Notes: generated from the sequence alone by a model not told the origin. A stretch of DNA of 64,000 nucleotides from Rhizophagus sp. LPA8_4_AMF (GCA_021464525.1 JADRCO010000023.1:1-64000); one strand, 5' to 3'. Counted from the first letter of the stretch, positions 23,839 through 35,820 are shown. Numbers and translations are program-made.

Positions 23839-25139
23839 TATTTATCTTTGAATATTATGTGTATATGATGGAAATGAGAAAAAAAGGTTATAGAAATAAA
23901 ATCATCTTCGTAATAAGTAATTATTCGTTGATTCTTGAGATAATTTATGTAATTTATATAAAGAATAAGATACATAATGTCTCATATAATGTTAGTTGTA
24001 GTTTGTTAGATAATCGATCTTCCAATAATCCATAGAAATTAATAATACAGTATTACAATTCAGTTAATTATAATAGCATTTCAATACTTTACTTTAATTA
24101 ACTTTAGAAATTTAATACAAGCAAAAATGAAAAAATTTTTTATATAATTATACTGTAATTATAATTGTGGGGTTACATTGCTGATCATCCTAATACATTA
24201 TTTCTTGCTAACAAATTAACAATGATGTTTCTAAATTTTATAAGAAGGATAGAAAAAAATATTTTTCTTTTTCAATCCATCAAGCAGTAAATCGCCCAAA
24301 CTAATCTTGGATTATTCTCATTATCCAATAAAATTTCCCTTTTTAAGTAAAAATTGATTTCTTTTCCCAGTCTTAATATCCTTTCAAAAATTTTTAATAA
24401 GGAATATGTAAGAACTGAACCACACATCTGTATTTCTTTACAACTTGCACAAAATATATAATTGGATATATTTGTAAATTATTTTCTATGACCTTTGTCA
24501 TTTTTAACTATAAAAGTAAGTACATAACATTTCAGGCATCTATAATAAAGTTTCAAATATACAATCTGGAAGAGTATCCAAAATGAGAATCGTGAAACTT
24601 CTGAAATTGATGCAAGAAAATTTACTATAATAACAATTTATTGATAGATTAACAAAATATATACTGACATGAACATTTCGACTAAATGTATCATATGATC
24701 ATTTTTATGACTCAATAATATATACAGATTAGTGAAAATAATATCATATTCTCTTTTTATGTTCCTACAACTTTTTGGTAAATCATTTATACGCAATTTT
24801 TTAAAACTTTGCTACATAGTATGATAAGTAGAAGGTCGACTATTATTTTTTATAATATAAACAAGAAACAACGACAATAATCGTAACACAAAATTCACCT
24901 AGTGAAACATACAATTAGTAATCTGCACTTTTTTTTTTAAAAAAAAAAAAGGTCCGTTGTATAAGTAAAACTTCAAGTAAAGATAAAGAATAATTCTCAA
25001 GATATTTCTTGATGATAAGTCGAGAGATTTACAAAAGCGTTTATTGAACATTATATCAGAAAAAAGTGATTTTTTTCTTTTTTTATACAAGAATAACCCA
25101 TTTCCATTCATATTCTTCTCAATATTCACGCTATACAAC
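23839..25139. other. Gene-free region
   Basis: About 1.3 kb of AT-rich DNA. No open frame resembles a protein and no repeat structure stands out beyond homopolymer runs (for example T8A12 near 24930). It holds the PHD gene 3' end and the promoter of the small gene that follows. Confidence 0.55.
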
Positions 25140-25487
25140 ATGCCACCGCAAAATATTAGTAAATTTTCACGAAACAGAACACAAAAATATTATACGAAAC
25201 ACCAACATTCCAAACCAGCTCCGTACACAAAATTGAAACCTACTTCATTAAAATCAACATCGACTTCAAAAAAGTCTTTTAAACAAATAAAATTTAAAAA
25301 TGAATCATTAATTGAAGAATTAGATAATTTAGCAGCAGGTGATTTATTATACAACACTACAAATAAATTCAACAATGTTATAAATAATACAGGAGATGAA
25401 GAAGAATTACAATCTAGTGATGATAAATTGATATTGGATATTGAAAATACTCTAAAAGAATTAGAAAGTTTTGGCGTAAAAGAATAA
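25140..25487 (+). CDS. Small hypothetical protein, basic N-terminus and acidic C-terminus
   Basis: One uninterrupted frame of 115 aa from the ATG at 25140. The first 60 residues are basic and Ser/Thr/Lys-rich with many Tyr and Gln; the rest is acidic and helical (SLIEELDNLAAGDLLYN, then DDKLILDIENTLKELESFG). No family is recognised. The charge polarity and composition argue for a real protein rather than a chance frame. An in-frame ATG at 25044 would add a hydrophobic stretch encoded by T-rich leader and is less likely. Confidence 0.5.
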   Translation: MPPQNISKFSRNRTQKYYTKHQHSKPAPYTKLKPTSLKSTSTSKKSFKQIKFKNESLIEELDNLAAGDLLYNTTNKFNNVINNTGDEEELQSSDDKLILDIENTLKELESFGVKE

Positions 25488-25708
25488 ATTAAGTGAATTT
25501 TGAAATTATAATTTGCTTTACGTTAATTGTATCATAAAAACAGTAAATATTTTATTTTTATAAATATTCATTATAAAACAAATAAAAAGAAGTTAAATAA
25601 ACGATTTTTTATATTACATAAATATGCATAAAATATGATTAATTATATTTATGAATGAGATAATGAAATGAAATAATGATTGGAATCGAATAAAACCAGT
25701 ATATTATT

Positions 25709-26626
25709 TTACCAATCACAACCTCCCCAATCACCACCACCACCTCCCCAACCGTCATCACAATCTCCAAATCCGAATCCTTTGTGTCCGCCAAATAAAC
25801 TCTTACCAACCAATACACCAGCAGCCTATTAAAAAAAACATTATAATTAATTATTAATTAAACTTCTTTATTAAGAAAAAGAGAAAAATTTCGAATACTT
25901 ACAGCGCCACCTAACCCTAATCCTATACCACTTCCTAAGCCCAAACCATGTTTCTTTCCAGGTTTATGATGGGATAAAGCTCCAAGAGCAGCAGCAGTTC
26001 CCAAAGCAGGGGGTACGTAGCTGGCAGCAGAAGGAGTGGAATTGTTTTTACTGGACTTACCGGGCTTACCACTATTTAATCCTAATTTACTCAAGAATCC
26101 ACTTTTTTTTGGTGCAGTAGCTGTTGTTGATGAAGTAGCAGTACTATCATATTTATTATATGGGTTATATGAATCTGGTTGAGGTTGACCACCAGGATAA
26201 CCAGTATATGAAGTAGAATCTTTTGAATCTGAAGGTGGATATTGTGGATTTTGTGGATATTGAGGATATGTAGAGGATGCTGGATAACTTTGTGAACTTG
26301 GTGTAGGCATTGCTATGGGCATTGATGACATTGATTCTTCTGATGCATAGTATGGAGGTGGTGCATCTCTTGGGTCTTCCCAAGTACTTACGGGAGGATT
26401 TTTTGTTGTATCTAAAGATACAAGAAATTAGATAACAATAATAAATATAATAAATTATCACTTATTTCAGTTATACTTACCAACAAAGAAGTGTCTTCCA
26501 ACACTTGGCTCCCACTACAAAAAAAAGATTTTTTAATGACTTGTAAATGATATAAAATATAGAAGATAAAATTTATTTTATTTTTACCTGAGAAATCCAT
26601 CCTGGAGGTAGAGGTCGTGTATCCAT
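25709..26626 (-). CDS. WW-domain protein with Gly-rich C-terminus
   Basis: Four exons (26626-26588, 26514-26481, 26411-25903, 25825-25709) give 232 aa. Residues 5-38 form a WW domain: LPPGWISQWEP, then HFFVDTTKN and STWEDPR, with both signature Trp and the closing Pro. The middle is Pro/Tyr/Gln/Ser-rich; the end alternates Gly-rich (HGLGLGSGIGLGLGG) with AAAGVLVGKSLFGGHKG and finishes in a Gly/Trp/Asp/Cys tail. This WW plus Gly-zipper layout recurs in fungal proteins of unclear role; WW domains bind PPxY or PPLP ligands. The WW domain is split over three exons. Confidence 0.82.
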
Positions 26627-27257
26627 AATTTCTAAAGTATTTCTAAAAAAAAAAAATCTCGTTTTTTTCGCTTAAAAGATTTAAAATATAGCAAATTTAA
26701 TAGAAAGTGTGAAATATAAAGCAAAAAAATAAAACCCTAGCATGTATTTATAGTATTTTGATTATTAATTTGAAACGTGTATTTTATTGTGGTATGACCA
26801 AGTTATTTTGAATCTAGTTGTTTCTGTTTAGAATTCCACAGCTGATTACTTGCCAAGATCCCGGGATTACGCAGACTATTCAACTATTCTAGATATTATA
26901 TCATTATATCATCAATCGATTTAATTTCCAATTTTAGTATTATGAGTAAGTTCCATACTTAAAACATATCTGTATTAGCTCATATATTAATATATATACA
27001 CTTTCTTTTCCTCTAAAATTTACATTTCAAAAGTTTAGAGATTCACGTGAAATCACGTGTTTCAATCCTTTTTTTTTCTTTTTGCAGCGTAAATCATGAA
27101 AAAACTTTACTCTTGTATCACATTCGTTTGTACTGCTTTTTTTTACTCCTTTTTTCCTTATCCCGTCGCAAAGCATTTTACGACACTTTTCTTGAATAGG
27201 CTTTTACCTTCCTGTTTTGCATTTATATTTTATTTTCTATATATTAGGTATTATAGA
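26627..27257. promoter_or_regulatory. Divergent promoter region with paired CACGTG boxes
   Basis: About 630 bp between divergent ATGs. Two perfect CACGTG palindromes (27044-27049 and 27054-27059) are spaced exactly 10 bp start to start, about 200 bp upstream of the coiled-coil gene's ATG. CACGTG is the bHLH E-box core; phased double sites suggest cooperative binding on one DNA face. Confidence 0.5.
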
Positions 27258-28225
27258 ATGACGCCAGATTTGACAAGTAATGAAGAAAATTCTAGATTAA
27301 AGAACATTGCTCAGGAACTTTGTAATCAACTTGCAATTAACAGGGAACAAACTAAATTATATAAAAAGCAAATCAATGAATTAAAGGTATATCATAAAAT
27401 TTTTTTTATTTTTATATTGATTAATGTAATAATATAATTTTGTTTTTAGGGTAAAGTTGAGGAATGTGGTGGTCCTTTATATCGGCAAAATTACCGAGGT
27501 TTGTTGTTAAATTTTTTTATTTTTATTTTATTTTATTTTATTTTTTCCTTAGATTTATTTTAACATGATTTTCTTAATTATAAATTAATAGGTCCACCAT
27601 TTGATGCTGGAACAGATATTGAAAGACAAAATGCTCAGCTAATTTATCAAAATCAAACATTAAATGAAGAAAATGCAGCATTAACAGCGATTGTCAAAGA
27701 ATATGAACAATCATTAAAAACCATTATGATGAAATTCAGATATCAGGCTGTAAATATGCTATACCTATTGATATTTTTATTTTTATTTTTAAATATTCTT
27801 TTAATTGATTTTATTTTTATAATAAAAAGTATGAAATACAACAAAGTAAATTGGAAATGCAACGAAATTATGAAATATTATTGGAAGAACAACGGGTAAT
27901 TAAAAAGAAAGAAGTTGAATGATTTATTTGAAATTATAAAAAATAATACGTATTTATTTTTATTTATTTGTTTTTAAAGGCAACGACGGCACAAGTATTG
28001 TCCGAGAATGCGTTATTACAGTCACATCTTTCAAATCTAGGAAATTTAGTTAGAGAAGCGTATAATGCACAGTCTGATACTGAAACCGATATTTTAGTTA
28101 ACAGTTTAATTACAGAAAATCAAGGACTAAGACAAATGTTGAAAATTGCGGATGGATCTGGATTTTTAACGTCATCATCGGTAGTTCGAGAAGAGGAAAA
28201 TAATGTAACTGGACAAGAAAGATAA
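27258..28225 (+). CDS. SIKE/FGFR1OP2-family coiled-coil protein
   Basis: Five exons (27258-27386, 27450-27498, 27592-27749, 27830-27895, 27980-28225) give 215 aa, the family's usual size. The protein is mostly coiled coil. It carries the signatures of the SIKE/FGFR1OP2 family: ERQNAQLIYQNQTLNEEN, SLKTIMMKFRYQ, NLGNLVREAY and NSLITENQGLRQMLKIA. Family members are small accessory subunits of STRIPAK phosphatase-kinase complexes in animals, and related coiled-coil proteins are reported in filamentous fungi. An in-frame ATG 54 codons upstream (27096) would add a hydrophobic leader from T-rich DNA and is not favoured. A purine-rich region with repeated GAAGAA/GGAAGA words follows the stop (28260-28390). 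Confidence 0.82.
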
Positions 28226-28496
28226 TTTGACAAAAAATTAATTTTTATAGTAATAATAACTATATAAAAAGGAGGGAAACCCGAAAAAACTTGAGTTATG
28301 AAAGAGTTAAAGAAGAATTGCGGAAAAGTTGTAGAAGAACTCTGGAAGAATGTGGAAGAGTATGGAAGAATTGAGGAAGTGTTGGGAAGCAAAAAAGTAT
28401 AGATTAGCGTAAAGAGAACTATTAATATAATATTGCAACTTTAGACTGTCAATTTATTTTAATTATAAATTATTTAATGAAAAATATAAAATTCTT

Positions 28497-29795
28497 TTAA
28501 ATTTTTCTACAGATAAAATGCATCAAAGAATGATAATGTTCACATTTTATATAAGGTTCAATGAACCAAGGAAGAGTAAAAAAAACAAAAACTGCCATAA
28601 ATAGACTATCTCTAATTCTCTTCCATAAAAATTTTTGACCTTGGTCTAATTGGTCTAATCTAAATTTCGAAAAAGATTCCCAAATTATCATAATTATAGC
28701 ATTGAACAAAAAGTAAGTAAATTGTTCTAAAGTAAGATATCTACTTGAAGAATATAAAATATATTCATGTAATATACCACTAATAGTAAAAGAAGCTAAT
28801 ATACCAAATATTTTTTGTAATTTAACGGGAAAAGAAGAGAAAAGATAGCAAGCAGGTTTATAACCTAATTCAACAAAAATTTCATGAAACATTTGATGCC
28901 ATCTAATACTCCATAACTCTCTTGGATTTTCAGAAAGATAAGGTTGATTAAAAATTGGTTTTGAATAAAAAAGTAAAGAAATTAACCATAATTTTAAAGA
29001 ATTCAATTGATCGTTAGTTAATTTTCTATGTAAAAAAGAATCGGGTGTTGAATAAATGTACTTCAATAAGTGAGCAGATGAAAGGATTGTTACTTCATAA
29101 AGGTAATTCATTGAAAAAAATAATGCGCCAGCGTAAATATAACAATAAAATAGGTTAAATAAAGAGGTGAATGGAGGTCCATCATAAAAGAAATACTCTA
29201 TGACTCTGATAGGAAAAGAAGTTTTTGGAATATCAGGAACAAATAATTCTGAGAATTGCGCACAAATCATATAAAGTGTCCAAACACAAAGATATATTAT
29301 ATAATGATGATTAATGTATGATTCAAGACGATCTTTTGTAATTCCTTGTTTTAAGAGATCATCTTGTTTCATAATTGGAATATCTCCTTTCGCTCTCCAA
29401 TTAAACAATGACCATACGAATGGTTTTATAGAACTTGGATCATTTAAAGATTTTTTCAACCAGATAAGCATTTTACAACTATAAATGAACGAAAATAACG
29501 CAATTGGAACATGAAAAGTGACAGCATATCTATTTGAAAATATTAAAGGAAATGAAAATAGTGATAAATTTGATAATATTAATATCGATTTACGAAAAAT
29601 TGAATTAGGTGGTGAAAATGAGAATATAGAAAAAATTGTTAAAGGAAGAAGAAGACAAAAAAATATATATGTTGACATATTAATCGGTGGTGATGGTCCC
29701 GAAAAATAGAACGTTTTTATAGTTCCATAATAATGTATTATTATGATTAATAAAAGTAAAAGACTATGAAATAAATATTTTAGATATTTTAGCAT
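28497..29795 (-). CDS. Wax-synthase-like membrane-bound O-acyltransferase (MBOAT)
   Basis: A single exon of 432 codons. About eight hydrophobic segments surround the MBOAT/wax-synthase core: SLFNWRAKGDIP, then NPRELWSIRWHQMFHEIFVE and SFTISGILHEYILY. The His in SGILHEY is the presumed catalytic residue of the superfamily and HQMFHE is the second conserved block. Fungal relatives of this architecture acylate hydroxyl groups of lipids, sterols or secondary metabolites in the ER membrane; the acceptor cannot be inferred. It is one of the few intronless long genes here. The ATG at 29795 is followed directly by a first TM helix. Confidence 0.85.
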   Translation of the reverse strand: MLKYLKYLFHSLLLLLIIIIHYYGTIKTFYFSGPSPPINMSTYIFFCLLLPLTIFSIFSFSPPNSIFRKSILILSNLSLFSFPLIFSNRYAVTFHVPIALFSFIYSCKMLIWLKKSLNDPSSIKPFVWSLFNWRAKGDIPIMKQDDLLKQGITKDRLESYINHHYIIYLCVWTLYMICAQFSELFVPDIPKTSFPIRVIEYFFYDGPPFTSLFNLFYCYIYAGALFFSMNYLYEVTILSSAHLLKYIYSTPDSFLHRKLTNDQLNSLKLWLISLLFYSKPIFNQPYLSENPRELWSIRWHQMFHEIFVELGYKPACYLFSSFPVKLQKIFGILASFTISGILHEYILYSSSRYLTLEQFTYFLFNAIIMIIWESFSKFRLDQLDQGQKFLWKRIRDSLFMAVFVFFTLPWFIEPYIKCEHYHSLMHFICRKI

Positions 29796-31018
29796 TTTTT
29801 TCTTTTTATTTTTTTTTTTTTTACATAAAGAAGATAATTTGTTTCAGAATTGGTCATTGAGAGGGCCTTGAATAACTGTCATTGTCATTGTAATAATGTC
29901 ATTTTAATAATCAATTGTAACGTAACCAATTCGGAAATTAATATCTTTGTAACATGCGTGTATCACGGATTCGCAACAAAAACTTTTTTAATAATCAAAC
30001 GGTTTTGTAAAAAACGTCACTGATAGTCAACTTATTCTCGTAAGCTATTATTTGGTCAAATCATCACCGTTGAAGCTTTTTGCTGCAAAACTTGAAAGCA
30101 TTTAATTTCGGAGAATAATTTTTGCTCTAGAATCTTTTTTTGGTGTAAAGGGGATATATATTTTAACCTTCGATTTCGGCATAATAATGACAGCTCTGAG
30201 AGGATATACGCATTGTTTCTTTCATAAAACTAGACGCAATTAGCTTTACTCCTCCTCATAAACTCCTGACAGAAACTGTGCTATGCTGTGATTGTTGAAC
30301 ATTCAGGTTTCTGGGAAAGAAAAGTGCCGTGGCCGTTAGGTTTATTATTAACAAATAAAACAACGAGCATATGTGTTTATAACTCTTATTGCTTTTCCAT
30401 TTTCAAAATAATGATAGAATCACCGAGCTCTGACAAAAGAATTAGGGATCTTGGCTATAACAATTGTTCCTTATATGATATTTCAATGAAATGTTATAAT
30501 GGTTGTCCTGTGAAGCATCTAAAGAAGAAAAGATGCTGCGTCAGAATCATTCATGGAATCTTATCGACTTAGCAAACGAAGAAGAAATCAGCGAATCATT
30601 GTATTGCTCGATATTTTGAAATGATGACAGCATGATTGTCAAATTCTATGTTGTTCGAAACTATTTTGAGAAAGTAGAGTCAGTCATAAATTGGATTAAA
30701 TCAACCATCCTCGAGAGAGAAATATGCCCTGAATAAATGGATTTGATTATTATGCGACGCGTCTTAATTACGCGAAATCATTTGAGAATAGGGAATAGAA
30801 ATTCAGTAATATATTTTATTTTCACATTAAAAGTTATATCAAATACAGAGAAACTATTAATTCTAATAATAATAATAATATAATTAATAATAATATAAAC
30901 AATATTTTGAGGCTACGCACTATTACTTAAACGTTGTATGAGTTATATTATGAATTAAAAAAGAAGAAAGAAAAATATATTGATTATAATGTCGATTTCC
31001 ACTTTTCTTTCTCAATGA
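29796..31018. other. Gene-free region
   Basis: About 1.2 kb between two minus-strand genes. It includes a short TAA/AAT microsatellite (30861-30899). A 94-codon open frame (30288-30572) has no recognisable features. It contains the promoter of the MBOAT gene. Confidence 0.5.
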
Positions 31019-32041
31019 TTACTTCGTTGCTTTAGTCATTGTCTTATTCGTATTTTCAACATCCAACGTTCTGCAAACAGGAACCAATCCACCATACCGC
31101 CATTCAATTTTACATTTTCGACCATTCTCATAGTGCCAATTGTATAAAATTAATACGACCAATAAATATAAACCAACACTTGCTAATATATGCCACATAG
31201 CATGTAATTGAGGATTATATGGAAGTATACTTTTTTCTCCACCATTAACATAATCACATAAATGTAAATCTATTAACCAAGCTGTTACAGCACCAAGGAA
31301 AATCAATAAACCTTTTTCAAATAAATATTTAATTGGAGGTTGAGAATCTTTCTTTTTAGAATATATTTGAAACATCAATATTAAACTAACAAGTTCTAAA
31401 CTACCAAATGAGATATGAAAAAATGCAAATTGCAAAGCTCCTGTTGGTATCGTTATTGATGCTGTACAAAGTACTGCATGTAATGCTAATAGAATTGGTA
31501 ACCATTTCCCTTTTTTACCAAAAATTGATTCTATCAATGAGTAAAGAAGTGTTAATGCTGACCATACCATTGGAACCTTTTATATCATTTAATCGAAATA
31601 AAATTAAAATTTCAATAGATCACGGAATTATTTAAGCAATTAGTTATAATACATAGTTACGTGTATAATATTTATTTAATAATACACAAATAAAATTACC
31701 TCATCGAGGGCTTGCATTTGACTTGTAAGTGTACCATGAAATAGCAAACTCCCTATACCTACGACAGATATTAAACGAAAAGCTAATCGAAATCTAAATG
31801 AATGGCATGAATTTATCCTTGCACCAACTTCTCCAAATATTATCATTGCAATACTGGATATTGAATTCCAGAATCTAATAAAAAATAAAAAAAAATGAAT
31901 GAGAAAAATGAAACATTGATTTTCTTTTTTGTAAAAAAAGTTTGAGTTATCAACTTACTCAGCAATGTAATGTGAGTGTGCATAATTATCTTCGCACCAA
32001 TCAACTGAACTTGTAAGCGGCCAAATACCTTGAGAGGCCAT
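31019..32041 (-). CDS. Alkaline ceramidase (YPC1/YDC1/ACER family)
   Basis: Three exons (32041-31959, 31874-31700, 31576-31019) give 271 aa, the family length. Signatures in order: SSVDWCEDNYAHSHYIAEFW, LLFHGTLTSQMQALDEVPM and HAMWHIL. The Asp of DWCE, the His of LFHGTL and the two His of HAMWH correspond to the family's zinc/catalytic residues. Seven TM segments are expected. The enzyme hydrolyses (phyto)ceramide to sphingoid base and fatty acid in the ER/Golgi. The tail (KTMTKATK) is short and lysine-rich. Confidence 0.93.
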
Positions 32042-33317
32042 GGTTTTAAGTAGGTTTAATTTTTCAAAAAAAAAAAAATAGATATTTCAAAGAAAGTGAA
32101 TAAACGAAAAAAGAAAAAAAGTTGGTTCGTCAATATCAAAAAATAATTATCAAATTATCTTTCAAAAAAAAAGAAGTGCATGGGACGGTAGGAGCGTTAT
32201 AATTAATTTTTCGAATAAAAAAGAGAAAAAATAAAAAGACATTGATCTAATGAGAATCAAATCGAGATTCGGGAGTTGGGGTATTTATTAAATTTTTTGA
32301 ATCAATTGAGCCACGTTACCCAACTTCTGTAAATCTAATTGACTAAATCGCATGCAATAAAATAAATCATTCACATTTTCATTGTATCTTTTTTTAAATA
32401 ATGCAGTTTAATTAAATTAACCATATTTAGCAAGTTTTAACTTTTTATGCAACCAAAAAAATTAAAATCCGAGCTTTTTTTTGCCTAGTTAATTTTAATC
32501 CGATTATATTTTTTTAGCAGATGATGAACAAAACTTTTGAATTTTTCAAAGGAAATATGATTCACGTCCGTCGTCAGTTCAGATCGTTGTTTTTATGATT
32601 AATAATCGAAAATTATGCAGTGTAAAGTTCCCTTGCATTTCAACAAATATTCACGGTTGAACCGGTTGGAATATTTTACCATAACCTGAAGGAATTATTT
32701 TTCCGTAATAAATAAATCTGTTGTACGACTTTTGATAACTAACAAGTTATATTGTCCCATAATTTTTCAATGTCATCTCAATTTAATCACTACCCCAGTG
32801 AACAATTGATTGATATTTTCTTTATTTCACAAATGTCATATAAGCTCACAGAGTCGCAAACTTTTTTTTTTATTTTCCTATGAAATGATTTTGCGCTAGT
32901 GAAGCTTTAGATTAAATTTTCTTGATTTTTTGTAAAACCTTTATACTATAATGATATTTGGTTTAGTGTAAAAGTACGATAAGTCATGTACAAACTTAAT
33001 TTTATTAGGTATTAATGAAAAAACACATGAAAATAAACTCCGTATTATTAAGTCTTGGCATTTTTTAGTAAATACTGATTTTTATAACATCTAAAAATTC
33101 TTATTGAGCATCACACGCATATTTCAAATTTTTCCACGATCACATGTCATCTTAATAATTGACTCATTACAAATAATAGATCATAATGACATATGACATG
33201 TATGACAAAAAAATTCTAAATTAATATCCATATTGATTTGATTGTTGAATGGGTCATGCATCTATTTAGTGTTTAAGTCTTGTGATAGATATTAATTACG
33301 TTAATTTATTAATTTAT
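32042..33317. other. Gene-free region
   Basis: About 1.28 kb between the ceramidase start and the AlkB-like gene end, both minus strand. It is AT-rich and should contain the ceramidase promoter. No conserved frame, repeat or RNA gene is recognised. Confidence 0.55.
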
Positions 33318-34364
33318 TCATTTATAATGTACACTATTATTATTAAATTTACAACCATCTTTTCCCATGTTCTCATTATTCTCATTAAAATTCACGATAG
33401 TTCTGAAAGTTAAACTAACTCTACGATCTCTTTTAATCTCTTCTCCATTATAATATTCTATAGCATCTTTTGATATTGAATGTTTATAATCAAACCTACT
33501 TGATTTTGTCATAATCAATAAAGATCTAGGTTCTGTATATATATAAATAAATATATTAAATATATTAATATTATTAAGATTATTTATTTTAAATAAAGAA
33601 ATTATTAAATGTTACTTGCTTAATAATATTATTGATTGATTTGATGAATCTTGTATATGTGTAAATGTTATTAAACATGATGAAAGTATTGAAAGACTTA
33701 ATATTACTGGTCCGAATATTTCTGGTGAATCTGTATGTGGCATTATTCCTATAATAATATATAAAATATTCTTAGAAAATTTGATAATATTATTATTATG
33801 ATTTACTTAAATTAATTACCTTGACCAGCTTGATATTCATTTATTATACACATATTTGGATACTCTTGTTCAGTAGAGTGAATAATTTTTTTTTCAATAA
33901 ATCTTTTAATTAAAAAATTTATAAAATTTGGTAATTCTCCTAAATTTTGAATTACTTTCCTATTATTTAAAAAAGTATTTTTAATTAAAATGTATTTTAA
34001 CAAAAAAAAATATACATATATATATATTTTTTAATATATTACCTATATCTATAACTAAACTCATAACCATAATGTTGTGTTCTTCTCCTCATCTCAGGAT
34101 TTGGTCTATAAATTAAAATATATAATTAAAAAGATTTTTTTTTCAATATATGTAAAATATTAAATGTAATTAAAATCATATTTACGGTATCCCATTTCCA
34201 GACCATTCACATAAATCAAGAGAATTAATAAGTTCAAATTCTTCTCGTTCTGAAATAAAATCATCAATTAAAAATAATCCATCTATAGGAGAATTTAACG
34301 ATGATAAATATGACTGCGATGTTGTGAAGAATGACTGAGAATTAATTTGTTCTGATGTTGTCAT
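33318..34364 (-). CDS. AlkB-like 2-oxoglutarate/Fe(II) dioxygenase
   Basis: Five exons (34364-34186, 34105-34043, 33959-33820, 33748-33620, 33532-33318) give 241 aa. The double-stranded beta-helix core is clear: NMCIINEYQAGQGIMPHTD, GPVILSLSILSS, PRSLLIMTKSSRFDYKHSIS and DRRVSLTFR. Predicted Fe ligands are H132, D134 and H188; R208 and R214 fit the 2-oxoglutarate arginines. RRTQHYGYEFSYRYR matches the nucleotide-recognition lid of ALKBH proteins. It may demethylate nucleic acid or protein; the subfamily (ALKBH6- or ALKBH8-like core) is unresolved. The fourth intron is best explained by a GC donor (GCAAGT); using the nearby GT would lose the conserved PRSLL start. Confidence 0.85.
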
Positions 34365-34534
34365 TTCTAAACTTTATAGAAAAGTGTGAAAGAAAAAAAT
34401 TTTTTTTTTTTAACAAAAAAAATCGATTATTAAGTTAATAACAACCTGTGCTACAATGCACTGTAACATAATCCACACATAATAAATAATGCATGGTCAT
34501 ATAAATCTGATCTCCCCAGAAAAATTTTTTAGTT

Positions 34535-35036
34535 ATGTCGACTTCAACACTTGGGCACGCTCTGTTCGTATTTCTAACAAATATCTTTTTTAATATTATA
34601 ATATTTGAAATTTAGATTTTTTTTTTAAAAAAAAAATTATCTAACGTAAATAGCTAAAGAATAGTAATCATATTGCATACTAATCTCAAATTTTCGGATG
34701 AAATTTTTTTAAAAAAAATTAGTACTTTAACGATACCTTTTCCTTCTTCAAGACTTGCAAATATAGCAGAACGTGCACTTAATGTTGATAAAGAGCTTAA
34801 AAGTGATCAAGTTAAACGTATTATAACAACTGATGATGATAAATTAATTGTGTATGTATTAATTTTTTAATATCATATTATTTATTATTTCTCTATATAT
34901 AATAATTTTATATTTGTATATTTTTAGCTCATTTGATTGTTCAAGTGTTAAAATGCTTAGAGTATCAGTTAACTCTTTATTTGATATGATAATAATGATT
35001 ACTAAAACCATGGATGCTTTTGATGGATTAGAATAA
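34535..35036 (+). CDS. PCC1: KEOPS complex subunit Pcc1
   Basis: Three exons (34535-34563, 34723-34851, 34928-35036) give 88 aa, the size of Pcc1. It shows the whole CTAG/Pcc1 domain: LTIPFPSSRLANIAERALNV, DKELKSDQVKR, then VSFDCSSVKMLRVSVNSLFD. KEOPS makes the universal t6A modification of ANN-decoding tRNAs, and Pcc1 is its dimerisation subunit. The second and third exons are certain. The first exon is less so: its donor (GTTCGT) is poor and was chosen because it restores frame from the only nearby ATG. The gene is divergent from the AlkB-like gene (about 170 bp). Confidence 0.83.
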
Positions 35037-35355
35037 TAGAAATAATTCGAAAATTAGCAATAACATGTATGTAAAATTCAACAAATAATAAATCATTTTT
35101 TGAAAAAGCAAAAATTAAAGCAAATTTTTATTATAAAGATCTTTGCAAAAATATTGATAAAAAAATTATTCTCTAATATTATATTGAAAGCAAGCTAATT
35201 GATATAGTAACTAAAATCTTGATAACAAAATAGAACTTCTTGGACTTATAAGTATGGAAGGAAGGATAATCAAATAGAATTTAAACTAATTAGATGAAAA
35301 AATCAATAAACCCTCCATGATCCAACAAATTCCAAATTCACAAATTCACTAGTGT

Positions 35356-35814
35356 TTATAATTTTCCCTTAATAATTTTAACATTTCTCCTTTTAGTATC
35401 TTTTGCATCTTGTGTCTTCTTTTTAGGTACTCTAATAATCAATTCTCCATTATTTAGTTCAGCTTTGACTCCATCAACATCAACATACTCTTTAGGAAAT
35501 TTTATACTGCGGTATAATTTACCCTCAAGAGCCCAATTTTCTTTAACTATTTCATCTTCTTCATCCTTAGTTTTCTCTTTGTCTTCTTTTGGATGACATT
35601 CAGCCCGAATGTCGAGTATTCCATCTTCATTTATATCAACAGATATTTTATTTTGTGGAATACCAGGCAAATCTGTACGAACTATATAATGTGTGGAAGT
35701 ACTTGAAATATTTAGCGGAAGTGATTTATAAGGCGAAGAGAATGTCGTTCTTCCAGATAATAATGGAGGATAAGTTCGTGATGTGATATCGAAAAAGTCA
35801 TCAAATATCATCAT
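35356..35814 (-). CDS. Small heat-shock protein (Hsp20/alpha-crystallin)
   Basis: Intronless, 152 aa. The alpha-crystallin domain covers about residues 35-145: YIVRTDLPGIPQNKISVDI, then YRSIKFPKEYVDVDGVKAEL and the hallmark NGELIIRVPKK. A charged Lys/Glu/Asp loop lies between the strands. It acts as an ATP-independent holdase chaperone forming oligomers. Initiation could be at either of two adjacent Met codons (35814 or 35811). Heat-shock-element-like motifs lie just upstream. Absence of introns is common among heat-induced genes, consistent with regulated expression. Confidence 0.92.
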   Translation of the reverse strand: MMIFDDFFDITSRTYPPLLSGRTTFSSPYKSLPLNISSTSTHYIVRTDLPGIPQNKISVDINEDGILDIRAECHPKEDKEKTKDEEDEIVKENWALEGKLYRSIKFPKEYVDVDGVKAELNNGELIIRVPKKKTQDAKDTKRRNVKIIKGKL

Positions 35815-35820
35815 GCTTGC

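Noticed and set aside
27096-27257. Upstream in-frame ATG for the SIKE/FGFR1OP2-like gene
   Set aside because: It adds a hydrophobic leader from T-rich promoter DNA; family members lack such a segment.
30288-30572. 94-codon plus-strand frame
   Set aside because: No recognisable motif, no splice partners and composition like the surrounding spacer.
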